From assembly GCA_002083525.1 (NCBI GenBank), contig LWDM01000039.1, positions 2,172-44,775 of the forward strand: 42,604 nt of DNA, read 5' to 3'. The stretch comes from Proteobacteria bacterium SG_bin9. GTDB taxonomy: Bacteria > Pseudomonadota > Alphaproteobacteria > Rhizobiales > Xanthobacteraceae. Both the position numbers and the translations under genes were made by a program. Position 1 is the first letter of the stretch. Each line of letters starts with the position of its first letter. The notes below the pieces were generated by a model. That model was not told where the DNA came from, did no database searches, and was given only the letters and a program-made list of their open reading frames with translations. This document shows, in pieces, positions 15,193 to 23,171 of this stretch.

Positions 15193-15375
15193 CTATTTCA
15201 GCGACGTTTGGATCGACGCGAACTTGCTGTTGATCTTCGTGCCGACCGAATTGACGCCGCTGATGATGAAGAGCGCGATGCCGCTCGCAAGCAGTGCGTA
15301 TTCGATCGCGGTCGCGCCCGACTCGTCGGCGACGAACGCCTTGATCAATTTCAGCCCCCCAGACAGATTCAACAT
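15193..15375 (-). CDS. Flp family type IVb pilin
   Basis: A 60-residue prepilin. The leader ends in ADESG and processing is expected between Gly20 and Ala21, giving ATAIEYALLASGIAL with the required Glu25 at mature position 5 and the EY pair, followed by a hydrophobic assembly helix. Such pilins build the tad/cpa fimbriae used in surface attachment. No cpa or tad genes are nearby, so the gene is an orphan. Its stop codon is only 5 bp from the 3' end of the convergent tRNA-Leu. A GGGGAGTGAG site supports the start at 15375. Confidence 0.9.
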   Translation of the reverse strand: MLNLSGGLKLIKAFVADESGATAIEYALLASGIALFIISGVNSVGTKINSKFASIQTSLK

Positions 15376-15510
15376 CTCACTCCCCTACGCATTACATGGC
15401 GCACCGCTTCGGCCGCCGCGAAGAAGTAACTGCAACGGCCGTGCCAGCGATGCGCGGGAGACTCGTCAGGGAGTTAGATGCTTAACGTTTGGTAGCCGAT
15501 AGAAACGACT

Positions 15511-15554
15511 GCAGATTCTGCCGGGCCGGACATGGCGCAAGCGGCAGAATCTGC
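15511..15554 (-). terminator. Long-loop inverted repeat after the alpha/beta hydrolase gene
   Basis: Arms GCAGATTCTGCC (15511-15522) and GGCAGAATCTGC (15543-15554) pair perfectly over 12 bp, with a 20-nt GC-rich loop. The position 18 bp beyond the minus-strand hydrolase stop suits transcription termination, though the T-tract is poor (AGTCGTTTC). Each arm holds a GANTC site. A similar arm sequence recurs at 34915-34958. Confidence 0.5.
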
Positions 15555-15572
15555 TTAGCGATTATGTCAACC

Positions 15573-16580
15573 TCAGCTCGACTTCAGCTTGCGGCCAAGG
15601 AAGTCGCGCATCAGCGCGGCGATCTCGTCGCCCTTGTCTTCGAGCGCGAAGTGACCGGTGTCGAGCAGATGCATCTCGGCGTCGGGAAGATCGCGCAGGT
15701 AAGCGCGCGCACCGTCGGCCGGGAAGATGACGTCGTTGGTGCCCCACACGATCAAAGTCGGCGGCTTGCGTGTGCGGAAGAACTCCTGGAATTTCGGATA
15801 GAGCGCGACGTTGGTGCCGTAGTCCTTGAAGATGTCGAGCTGGATTTCGGCGAGGCCGGGGCGATCGAGCAGCGCCTGATCGTGCACCCAGCTATCCGGA
15901 TCGACGCGCGACGGATCGCGGACGCCGTCGACGTACTGGAATTTTGTCGCCTCCGGCGTCATGCCGGCGCGTAGCGCGTTACGGTTCTCCGCCGTATCGT
16001 TGGCCCAGTAAGCCTTGATCGGCTTCCAAAACTCCTTCAGCCCCTCCTCGTAAGCGTTGCCGTTTTGAACGACGAGCGCCGTGACGCGCTCCGGATGGAG
16101 CAGCGCCAGACGAAAACCGACAGGCGCGCCGTAATCCATGACATAGAGCGCGTACTGTTTGGCGTTCAGTTGGGTCAGCAGGCCGTCGACCAGCTCGGCA
16201 AACTTCGCGAAGCCGTACTTGAAGTCCTTGCGGTCGGGCACAGCGCTCTGGCCGAAGCCCGGATAATCCGGCGCGATGACGCGATAACGATCGGACAGCG
16301 CCGGGATCAGATTGCGGAACATCCGCGACGAGGTCGGAAAGCCGTGCAGCAGCACGACCACCGGTGCGTTCGCAGGACCCGCCTCGCGATAGAAGATGTC
16401 GATGCCATCGACTTTGGCGGTGCGATGACGCGTCACCTGGGTATCCGGTTTGCCGCTCGTCGCTTTGCTCATCGTCGGCTTGGAGCTCTGGGCGAAAGCG
16501 GATGCAGACGTGGCGAGGATGCCGAGTCCGGCGACACCCAGCTTCAACGCGTTGCGGCGATCGTTCTCGAAGTTCGGCAT
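15573..16580 (-). CDS. Exported alpha/beta hydrolase with Asp nucleophile (epoxide hydrolase/dehalogenase type)
   Basis: A 335-residue enzyme. The N-terminus DRRNALKLGVAG resembles a twin-arginine signal, followed by a hydrophobic stretch ending ASAFAQ, so export through Tat is likely. The fold shows VVLLHGFPTSS (oxyanion loop) and VMDYGAPVG, placing Asp149 instead of Ser at the nucleophile elbow. LIVWGTNDVIFP and DTGHFALED supply the acid and the catalytic His. Asp nucleophiles mark epoxide hydrolases and haloalkane or haloacetate dehalogenases. ATG 16580 has a strong AAGGAG site; the longer frame to 16736 lacks one. A LysR regulator is divergent, the usual arrangement for control. Confidence 0.87.
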   Translation of the reverse strand: MPNFENDRRNALKLGVAGLGILATSASAFAQSSKPTMSKATSGKPDTQVTRHRTAKVDGIDIFYREAGPANAPVVVLLHGFPTSSRMFRNLIPALSDRYRVIAPDYPGFGQSAVPDRKDFKYGFAKFAELVDGLLTQLNAKQYALYVMDYGAPVGFRLALLHPERVTALVVQNGNAYEEGLKEFWKPIKAYWANDTAENRNALRAGMTPEATKFQYVDGVRDPSRVDPDSWVHDQALLDRPGLAEIQLDIFKDYGTNVALYPKFQEFFRTRKPPTLIVWGTNDVIFPADGARAYLRDLPDAEMHLLDTGHFALEDKGDEIAALMRDFLGRKLKSS

Positions 16581-16648
16581 GACAATGCTCCTTTCAGCTG
16601 CTGGCGGATTCGTCCGCCGGTTACCGGTGAAGCTAGTGAGTTGCTGAA

Positions 16649-16666
16649 AACGGTCGAATAGCCGTT
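16649..16666. promoter_or_regulatory. Possible LysR operator in the hydrolase/LysR divergent region
   Basis: The 121-bp intergenic region holds an inverted repeat AACGG-N8-CCGTT (16649-16666) and a second small one, TTGT-GA-ACAA, just after it. Interrupted dyads in divergent spacers are typical LysR binding sites. The arms are only 5 bp, so this is a suggestion. Confidence 0.3.
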
Positions 16667-16701
16667 GTGAACAATCAATCATTCCACTAACTGAAAGACT
16701 G

Positions 16702-17649
16702 ATGGACCGCCTCGACGCCATGAAAGTGTTCGTCACCGCGCTCGACGAGGGCAGCCTCGCCGCGGCGGGACGGCGGCTGCGCCATTCGCCCGCGGCGGTG
16801 ACGCGCGCGATCGCCGCGCTCGAAACCTACGTCGGCACCAAGCTGCTGCACCGGACCACCCGCGCGATCAAGCTGACCGAAGCCGGCGAGCATTATCTCG
16901 AAACCTGCCGGCGCGTCCTTGCCGAACTGGATGAGGCAAGCGCACAGGCCGCCGGCGAGCGCAGCGCGCCGCGCGGCGTGCTGACATTGACTGCGCCGCT
17001 TGCGGCCGGCGCCCGCCTCTTCCGGCCGGTGGTCGACGCGTTTCTGCAAACGCAGCCGGCAGTACAGGCACGGCTGCTGCTGCTCGACCGCACCGTCAAC
17101 ATTGTCGATGAGGGCATCGATGTGGCGCTACGCATCGCGCATCTACCGGACTCGAGCCTCATCGCCGTCCGCGTCGGCGAGGTGCGGCGCATGGTTTGCG
17201 CCTCGCCCGCCTACCTCAAAGGCAAGAGCAAGATCGCGTCGCCCGCGGATCTGGCGCAGCACGACATCATCGCGCTCGGCGATACGGCGCAGAACAGCAC
17301 GTGGGCCTTTCCGGCGGGCCCGGGATCAAAACGCCTGCGCAAGGTCAAGCTGCAGCCCCGGCTCTTCATCAATACGGTCGAGGGCGCCATCGGTTCGGTG
17401 GTCGAAGGGCACGGTATCGCGCGAGCGCTGTCCTATCAGGTCCAGCAGGAGATTCGCGCCGGCCGCCTGGTGCCGCTGCTCGAGGAGTACGAGCCGCCAG
17501 TTTTACCGGTACATCTGATTGTTCCGTCGGGGCGGCTGACGGTCGCCAAGGTACGCGCCTTCGTGGATTTCGCGGTGCCGCGCTTGAGGGCGACCTTCGC
17601 CGAGCGTGGAGGCGTGGATCGCGGCCGCAAGCGGGCGCGCAGCGGTTAG
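16702..17649 (+). CDS. LysR family transcriptional regulator, divergent to the hydrolase
   Basis: A 315-residue LysR protein. The helix-turn-helix is in residues 1-60 (MDRLDAMKVFVTALDEGSLA, then SPAAVTRAIAALETYVGTKL and RTTRAIKLTEAG). The effector domain starts near residue 90 with GVLTLTAPLAAG and includes VDEGIDVALRI. This pattern is like the DmlR/CrgA-type branch that acts on enzyme or transporter genes next door. The last 15 residues are basic. It probably controls the divergent exported hydrolase; the inducer is unknown. Confidence 0.9.
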   Translation: MDRLDAMKVFVTALDEGSLAAAGRRLRHSPAAVTRAIAALETYVGTKLLHRTTRAIKLTEAGEHYLETCRRVLAELDEASAQAAGERSAPRGVLTLTAPLAAGARLFRPVVDAFLQTQPAVQARLLLLDRTVNIVDEGIDVALRIAHLPDSSLIAVRVGEVRRMVCASPAYLKGKSKIASPADLAQHDIIALGDTAQNSTWAFPAGPGSKRLRKVKLQPRLFINTVEGAIGSVVEGHGIARALSYQVQQEIRAGRLVPLLEEYEPPVLPVHLIVPSGRLTVAKVRAFVDFAVPRLRATFAERGGVDRGRKRARSG

Positions 17650-17682
17650 CTTGCCGATCAGCCCTGCTCGCATTAATTTCAG

Positions 17683-17704
17683 CATCAGATTAGAAAATCT
17701 GATG
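17683..17704. promoter_or_regulatory. Perfect inverted repeat in front of oxyR
   Basis: Nine-base arms CATCAGATT and AATCTGATG flank AGAA and end 7 bp before the oxyR ATG. It may be an autoregulatory operator or an RNA hairpin over the start region. It does not match the four-part ATAG/CTAT OxyR consensus closely, so assignment to OxyR is not supported by sequence alone. Confidence 0.5.
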
Positions 17705-17711
17705 GGCGAAA

Positions 17712-18623
17712 ATGATCTCTCTCAAGCAGTTGCGCTATTTCGATGCGGTGGCGCGCACCGGCCATTTCGGCAAGGCGGCCGAGCAATGCGCGGTGACGCA
17801 ACCGGCGTTGTCGATGCAGATTCAGGACCTCGAGCGCGAACTCGGTACGCAGCTTCTGGAGCGCGGCCGCAAGGGTGTGATCCTGACCGAAAGCGGACGT
17901 GAGATTGCGGCCCGCGCCGCACAGGTGCTGACCGACATTCGCGACATGGTCGACTGCGCGCGGCGTCAGGGCAGCGTGCCGTCGGGGCCGCTCCACTTCG
18001 GCGTCATCCCTTCGATCGCCCCCTACATTCTGCCGCCGCTGCTGCCGCTGATCCGCGAGCACTACCCGGACCTCGATCTGCATCTGCGCGAGACCCAAAC
18101 CCAGCACCTCGTGCGCGAGTTGCTCGAAGGCCGGCTCGACCTGCTACTGCTCGGACTGCCCGTCGACGATCCGAACATCGAAACCGTTCGCCTGTTCGAC
18201 GACCGCTTCCTTCTCGCCACATCGAAAGCGCGGCCGATCGCCAAGAACGTGCGCGCCACGCCGCGGATGCTGGAGCGGGACCGGCTATTGCTGCTCGAGG
18301 AAGGTCACTGCATGCGCGATCAGGCACTGGCGGTCTGCAATCTGCAGCGGGTCGGCAACCTCGACACCACCGGCGCGTCGAGCCTCTCGACCATCGTGCA
18401 GATGGTGGCGAATGGCCACGGAATCACGCTGCTCCCGGAACTCAGCCTCGATGTCGAGAGCCGGCATGGTGCAATCCAGGTGATCCCTTTCGCCGAACCA
18501 CAACCCAGACGAATCATCGGTCTTGCCTGGCGGCGCTCGTCGCCGCGCAAACGGCACTTTGTCGAACTCGGCAAGCTGATCACGGCAGTCGGCGCCAAGC
18601 GCACGGCCGGCGGAAAGCGTTGA
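17712..18623 (+). CDS. oxyR: Hydrogen peroxide-sensing LysR regulator OxyR
   Basis: A 303-residue LysR protein with the OxyR N-terminus MISLKQLRYFDAVARTGHFG and DNA-reading helix in VTQPALSMQIQDLERELG. The two redox cysteines are conserved at Cys200 and Cys209 within LEEGHCMRDQALAVC, equivalent to E. coli Cys199 and Cys208, which form the activating disulfide. The NGHGITLLPELSL region near the C-terminus is also typical. It is not adjacent to katG or ahpC here, so its targets lie elsewhere. A perfect inverted repeat lies just before its start. Confidence 0.93.
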   Translation: MISLKQLRYFDAVARTGHFGKAAEQCAVTQPALSMQIQDLERELGTQLLERGRKGVILTESGREIAARAAQVLTDIRDMVDCARRQGSVPSGPLHFGVIPSIAPYILPPLLPLIREHYPDLDLHLRETQTQHLVRELLEGRLDLLLLGLPVDDPNIETVRLFDDRFLLATSKARPIAKNVRATPRMLERDRLLLLEEGHCMRDQALAVCNLQRVGNLDTTGASSLSTIVQMVANGHGITLLPELSLDVESRHGAIQVIPFAEPQPRRIIGLAWRRSSPRKRHFVELGKLITAVGAKRTAGGKR

Positions 18624-18754
18624 CGGTGAGCCAGGAGTTCGCAGGTATCCCGGTGTTAACCAATCAGCGCTGGTAGGGTACAACTTCATGGTGTAGCTTT
18701 TTCGTCGCGATTCCGTTGCATGCGTTTCATTGGGCTCGGCCCTGGAGAAGCCAC

Positions 18755-19216
18755 ATGCCACGCATTCTTGTTGTCGACGACGACCCGCTGGTCTGCACCA
18801 CCATCCGGACCGCGCTTGAGACCCACGGATATGATGTCGTGACTGCCGACGGCGGTCTGAGCGGTCTGCGCGCACTTGAATCGGCAGCTTTCGATCTGAT
18901 GATCGTCGATATCTTCATGCCGCAAATGAACGGCTTCGAATCAATCAGGCTGTTTCACGAGCGGGCCGTGAATGTGCCGCTGATCGCGATCTCCGGTTAC
19001 GTTTTCGCCGAACACCTCTCCCCTGCTCCGGATTTCCTACGGATGGCGCTGGAGCTGGGCGCTTCGCGGTGCTTGCGCAAACCTTTCACGGCGACCGCGC
19101 TGCTTGGCGCCGTTGAACTGAGCCTGTCCGAAGCGCGGGAGAAAACCATCGGTGGGACGGCGGAGCCGCACGGTCTGGCGGCAAAGCCAGCCTCCAAAGC
19201 ATCGCGATCGCAGTAA
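18755..19216 (+). CDS. Single-domain response regulator A
   Basis: A 153-residue receiver protein. The acidic pocket is VVDDD near residue 8, the phospho-acceptor Asp52 lies in IVDIFMPQMNG, the switch Ser80 in IAISGY and Lys109 in CLRKPF. There is no output domain; residues 125-153 are a low-complexity Lys/Ala tail. ATG 18755 has a GGAGAAG site. It converges on the large hybrid kinase gene with a 6-bp gap. Its receiver aligns without gaps to the regulator at 22115-22549, including an unusual APDFLRMALELGA insertion, so the two are paralogues that likely serve the kinase between them. Confidence 0.9.
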   Translation: MPRILVVDDDPLVCTTIRTALETHGYDVVTADGGLSGLRALESAAFDLMIVDIFMPQMNGFESIRLFHERAVNVPLIAISGYVFAEHLSPAPDFLRMALELGASRCLRKPFTATALLGAVELSLSEAREKTIGGTAEPHGLAAKPASKASRSQ

Positions 19217-19222
19217 CAGCCG

Positions 19223-22030
19223 TCAGGATCCCGATGCCGCCAACGCAGACGCGCTCGCGCGCGTGAGCGCTTGCTCGATCATTTGAGCCAGTTCCAATTT
19301 CCGGTAGGGCTTCGCCAGCAACAGAACGCCGGGATCGAGACGCCCGTGATGAATGATCGTGTCCTCCGTGTAGCCGGAGGTGAACAGTACCTTCAGCGAC
19401 GGCCGTAGTTTCAGAGCTTCGCTGGCGAGCTCGCGGCCATTCATCGGACCCGGCATAATCAAATCGGTGAACAGGAGATCGACCGCGGTGTCGCTGCCGA
19501 GAATGGCGAGCGCCTGCAGTGCATCGCGCGCCGTGCAGGTCAGATAACCGAGGCTCTGAATCTGCGTGGTCACGGTGTCGCGGACCATCGCGTCGTCTTC
19601 CACGATCAGAATCGTCTCGTGGCGCCGCTCGCCCACGATCGGAGTCGCCGCGAGACCCGGCGCCTGCACCATCGTTGTTGCCGCCGCACGCGGCAGATAG
19701 AGACTGATCGATGTTCCTTTGCCGACCATGCTTTCGATCTTGATGTGCCCGTTCGATTGCTTGACGAAGCCGTACACCATGCTGAGGCCGAGCCCCGTCC
19801 CCTTGCCAACCTCCTTGGTGGTGAAGAAAGGCTCGAACACGCGATCGAGAATGGCAGCGGGAATTCCGGTGCCGGTGTCCTCCACGACAATCATCACATA
19901 ATCGCCAGGCGTCATCTCACCGGTCCACATGGCGTGATGCGCGTCACGCGAGACATTGCTGGTCCGGATCGTGAGCTTGCCGCCCTTCGGCATCGCATCG
20001 CGGGCGTTGATCGCAAGGTTGAGGATCGCGGTGGTCAGCTGGTTGGGATCGACCAGCGCCTGCCAGACCTCGTCGGCGAGGATCGAGCGAATCTCGATAC
20101 GTTCACCCAGAGTCGGACGTAGCAGCCGCGTCGTATCGACAATCAGCGCATTGACCTCGACTTCGCGCGGTTGCAGCGGCTGTTTGCGCGCGAACGCCAG
20201 CAGATGTTTGGTCAATTCCGACCCACGCGTTGCCGCGTCGTCGATGAGCGTGGTGATCGCTGCAAGTTCGGGCCGATCCGCTACGGCCGCGGCGAGAATT
20301 TCGATCGTGCCGGTGATGGCGGTCAGGATGTTGTTGAAATCATGCGCGATGCCGCCGGTCAGCTGGCCGACGGCATCCATCTTCTGCGACTGCCGCACCA
20401 GCGCTTCAGCCGCCAGCTTTTCGGTGAGATCGCGGCCGATGAAGAAGTGGCGCTTGACCGGCTCCGACCACGTTCCCATCCAGCCGAGCTGCACGACGCG
20501 GCCGTCGCGATGCACGTAACGGGTCATGAAGTTCCGCATCAGGCGGCCGCGCCGGGCGGCGCGCATTTCCTCACGCGTGTTGTCGAGATCTTCGTAAAAG
20601 ATGAAATCGACCGCGCTGCGGCCGACCATTTCCTCCGCCTCGTAGCCAAGAATGGACTTCGAACTGGGACTGACCTGAACGAACGTGCCGTAGCCGTCGG
20701 TGACCAGGATCAAATCCTGCGACGTCTCGAAGATGCGGTGACGCTCCTCGATCTCCTGACTGAGCGCCCGCTGCGCTCCCCTAGCCTCGGTAATGTCGTG
20801 GGCAATCTTTGAGGCGCCGACGATGTCACCGGATCGCGACCGAATTGGAGAAATGCTGAGAGACACCTCGACCAATCGGCCATCTCTATGGATGCGTAAG
20901 GTTTCATGATGCTCGATGGTTTCACCCCGGCGAATCCTGTCCAGGATTCGGGTAACCTCAACGTGACGATCGACCGGCACGATCAAATTGATGTGTCGTC
21001 CGATCGCCTCGGACGCGGGATAACCGAACAGGCGTTCTGCCGCGGGATTCCACCCTGTGATGACGCCGTCGAGTGTCTTGGTGATGATTGCATCGTTCGA
21101 CGACTCGACCGCAGCACTGAACAGCCGCTCACGTTCACGATGATGCTCGCGCTCGACTTCCGCCTGCTGACGGATTGACTCGAGCAGTCTGGATAACTGC
21201 GTCTGCAGGGCGCCGGTCTGGACCAGCAGAATGATCAGGACGAAAGTCGCCGCGCACAATCCATAGATGCGGCCGGCGTAGAAGCCGAGGTCGAAGCGAG
21301 CGGCGTTGAGAACCGCCGAGAGCGCGATGTCGAACAGCCACGCGCACATCGTGACCATCAGCCACACATCGAGAGTCGATCGCGGCTTGCGGCGCCACAA
21401 GGCCACGAGCGCCGCGACGCTCAGCAGCCACACCGACGAGACGACTCCGATCATCGCCGGGGTGTAACGGCCCTGCCGCAGCAGGACCGGCAGCATGTCG
21501 TGCGTCTGAGTAACGAGGAAAGTCGCAATGGCAACGGCGGCGCCGACGCCGAAGATGCTCCTGAGGATGGATCGCCACGGCGGCACGTGATTGGCGATGC
21601 GCCCTTGCCCCGCCATCACATAGCCAAGCACCAGCAGCGGGAAGCCTGCATGCCAGAGCATGTAAAGCCAGACCGTGGTTTGCGATCCGGCTCCGAACAG
21701 CCCGGTTGGCGCAAGGAGACCCGGGAAGGTCATCGCATGCACGAGCGCCGTCGCCGCCGTGAACAGATAGCCGCTCGCCAGCAGCAACAATCCGCGCGAA
21801 CCCAGAATTCGAAACTGCGTGTAGAGCAGCACGGCCGTGATGATGTCATTGACCGCAAGCGCCGACTGATAGAAGGCGACGAACGCCGGCGCCGGCGCGA
21901 GAGGCACCTTCGCGAACGGGACGGCGATACAGAACAGAAGCGTCGAAACCAAAACGACCGCGAGCGCCAGTTTCCGATCCGTATCGGAGACCGGCAGCGT
22001 CACCAGAGCCGTTGCCTGCTCGTCCTTCAC
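19223..22030 (-). CDS. Membrane hybrid histidine kinase, MASE4-PAS-PAS-HisKA-HATPase-REC
   Basis: A 935-residue kinase. Residues 20-275 hold about eight membrane helices resembling the MASE4 sensor. PAS 1 spans about 305-420 (SSNDAIITKTLDGVITGWNP), PAS 2 about 430-540. HisKA carries His563 in GGIAHDFNNIL; ATP-binding motifs are LAINARDAMPKGG, VEDTGTGIP and GKGTGLGLS. A receiver domain follows with Asp856 in LFTDLIMPG and Lys907 in LLAKPYR. All phosphorelay residues are present. The start is GTG 22030 with GAGAGGG upstream. The gene is flanked by two paralogous single-domain regulators, suggesting a branched relay. The signal is unknown. Confidence 0.93.
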   Translation of the reverse strand: MKDEQATALVTLPVSDTDRKLALAVVLVSTLLFCIAVPFAKVPLAPAPAFVAFYQSALAVNDIITAVLLYTQFRILGSRGLLLLASGYLFTAATALVHAMTFPGLLAPTGLFGAGSQTTVWLYMLWHAGFPLLVLGYVMAGQGRIANHVPPWRSILRSIFGVGAAVAIATFLVTQTHDMLPVLLRQGRYTPAMIGVVSSVWLLSVAALVALWRRKPRSTLDVWLMVTMCAWLFDIALSAVLNAARFDLGFYAGRIYGLCAATFVLIILLVQTGALQTQLSRLLESIRQQAEVEREHHRERERLFSAAVESSNDAIITKTLDGVITGWNPAAERLFGYPASEAIGRHINLIVPVDRHVEVTRILDRIRRGETIEHHETLRIHRDGRLVEVSLSISPIRSRSGDIVGASKIAHDITEARGAQRALSQEIEERHRIFETSQDLILVTDGYGTFVQVSPSSKSILGYEAEEMVGRSAVDFIFYEDLDNTREEMRAARRGRLMRNFMTRYVHRDGRVVQLGWMGTWSEPVKRHFFIGRDLTEKLAAEALVRQSQKMDAVGQLTGGIAHDFNNILTAITGTIEILAAAVADRPELAAITTLIDDAATRGSELTKHLLAFARKQPLQPREVEVNALIVDTTRLLRPTLGERIEIRSILADEVWQALVDPNQLTTAILNLAINARDAMPKGGKLTIRTSNVSRDAHHAMWTGEMTPGDYVMIVVEDTGTGIPAAILDRVFEPFFTTKEVGKGTGLGLSMVYGFVKQSNGHIKIESMVGKGTSISLYLPRAAATTMVQAPGLAATPIVGERRHETILIVEDDAMVRDTVTTQIQSLGYLTCTARDALQALAILGSDTAVDLLFTDLIMPGPMNGRELASEALKLRPSLKVLFTSGYTEDTIIHHGRLDPGVLLLAKPYRKLELAQMIEQALTRASASALAASGS

Positions 22031-22114
22031 GCTGGCCCTCTCACATGCATGGCACGATCGATGCCAACATCAAGACGCGACACGACGCTACTGTAATGCA
22101 CGCTCCATGAACGC

Positions 22115-22549
22115 TCAGTCGGGACAGCGGGGTTGCCGCAGCGGCTTGGCCTGCACTGCCGAGCTCTGCGCCTTCGCCAAACACTGACTGACGATGTTCA
22201 GAAGCTCCGACGAACGGAACGGCTTTTTCAGACTGGCGACGGCGCCGAGCTTGGTGGCCATGTGGAGGAAGTCAGGCGCGGTATCGGGAACAAGCCTGAA
22301 CTCATGTCCCGACATCACGATGATCGGCATATCGGGATGTTCCTGATGAACCATGTTCATGGTTTCGAGCCCATCCATGCCCGGCATGAAGATGTCGATG
22401 ATCAGCAGGTCGAACTTTTTGCTTTGAACCAGCGGCAATCCCTTGGCGCCGTCTTCCGCCAGCACGACCTGATGCCCGGCCGATTCCAGCGCGATCTTGA
22501 CGGTGCTGAGCACAGCCCGATCGTCGTCAATGGCAAGAATATGAGCCAC
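22115..22549 (-). CDS. Single-domain response regulator B
   Basis: A 144-residue receiver protein encoded 84 bp upstream of the hybrid kinase on the same strand, probably co-transcribed. Residues are IDDD near 7, phospho-acceptor Asp52 in IIDIFMPGMDG, Ser80 in IVMSGH, and Lys109 in SLKKPF. It has no output domain. It aligns without gaps over the first 110 residues with the regulator at 18755-19216, including the APDFLHMATKLGA segment, so both came from one ancestor. Such stand-alone receivers act by protein contact or as phosphate sinks. Confidence 0.9.
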   Translation of the reverse strand: MAHILAIDDDRAVLSTVKIALESAGHQVVLAEDGAKGLPLVQSKKFDLLIIDIFMPGMDGLETMNMVHQEHPDMPIIVMSGHEFRLVPDTAPDFLHMATKLGAVASLKKPFRSSELLNIVSQCLAKAQSSAVQAKPLRQPRCPD

Positions 22550-22883
22550 TTACACGTCCTGTGCCGGTCCCGGACTGCGACGGACCGAGGGTTGTACTTT
22601 CTACCGGTTCGCGTCGCCAGACAAGGGCCGATTGAAAGGCTGCAGAGCGGGGCGCCTTCGAGGACGGACGGATGGCCACCGCCAAGGGCGGCCTTGTCTA
22701 TCCCTTGATGCAAGGACATCATTGTTCCCGATGGAGAGACCGAGCAAGGACGGATCGCTCTCGTTCAATGCGGCGATGCTTTGATAGTTAAAGGAAAAAC
22801 ACGCGACGACATAAAAGACGGTGAAAAACACCGCTCGATCTATCCAGACACGGAACTGCAAAAAGTAACCAGTGGAGGAAGCA
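22550..22883. other. Gene-free spacer between response regulator B and dodecin
   Basis: This 334-bp divergent spacer carries no credible gene; the reverse ORF over 22601-22861 has no ribosome site, no recognisable family and an atypical composition. An A-rich segment around 22785-22820 probably holds the dodecin promoter, but I found no clear -35/-10 pair. Confidence 0.6.
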
Positions 22884-23096
22884 ATGGTCGATAGCGTCTA
22901 CAAGATCATCGAAATTGTCGGAACCAGTAAGGAATCCTGGGAGAAGGCCGCAAAGGTGGCGGTCGACCGTGCCGGCAAGTCGCTGCGTGATCTACGTATC
23001 GCCGAAGTCGTTCAACTCGACTTGCAAATCGGTAAGAACGGCAAGGTCGAGGCCTATCGCACCAAACTCAAGGTCTCGTTCAAGTTCGAGGGCTGA
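22884..23096 (+). CDS. Dodecin family flavin-binding protein
   Basis: A 70-residue protein of typical dodecin length and pattern: VYKIIEIVGTSKESWEKAAK at the N-terminus, a central AGKSLRDLRIAEVVQLD, and a KVEAYRTKLKVSFKFE C-terminal strand. Dodecins form hollow 12-mers that store or buffer flavins. The usual aromatic flavin-stacking Trp of archaeal dodecins is not at the LRIAEV position here, so ligand choice may differ. ATG 22884 has a very good GGAGGAAG site. Confidence 0.88.
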   Translation: MVDSVYKIIEIVGTSKESWEKAAKVAVDRAGKSLRDLRIAEVVQLDLQIGKNGKVEAYRTKLKVSFKFEG

Positions 23097-23171
23097 TCCG
23101 CTTTCAGCCTGAGAGGCAGCGGCCGGCGGTGCGGCTCGCCGCCTGACGGCACGCGGCGCAATACTGTGCGC

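Noticed and set aside
15109..15429. A 106-residue plus-strand frame starting MAELVDALDSKSS
   Set aside because: Its first 26 codons are the tRNA-Leu gene read as protein, a well-known artefact; the remainder is antisense to the Flp pilin gene.
22601..22861. An 86-residue minus-strand frame starting MQFRVWIDRAVFF
   Set aside because: It has a hydrophobic start but no ribosome site, no known relative, and its second half is low-complexity Arg/Pro.
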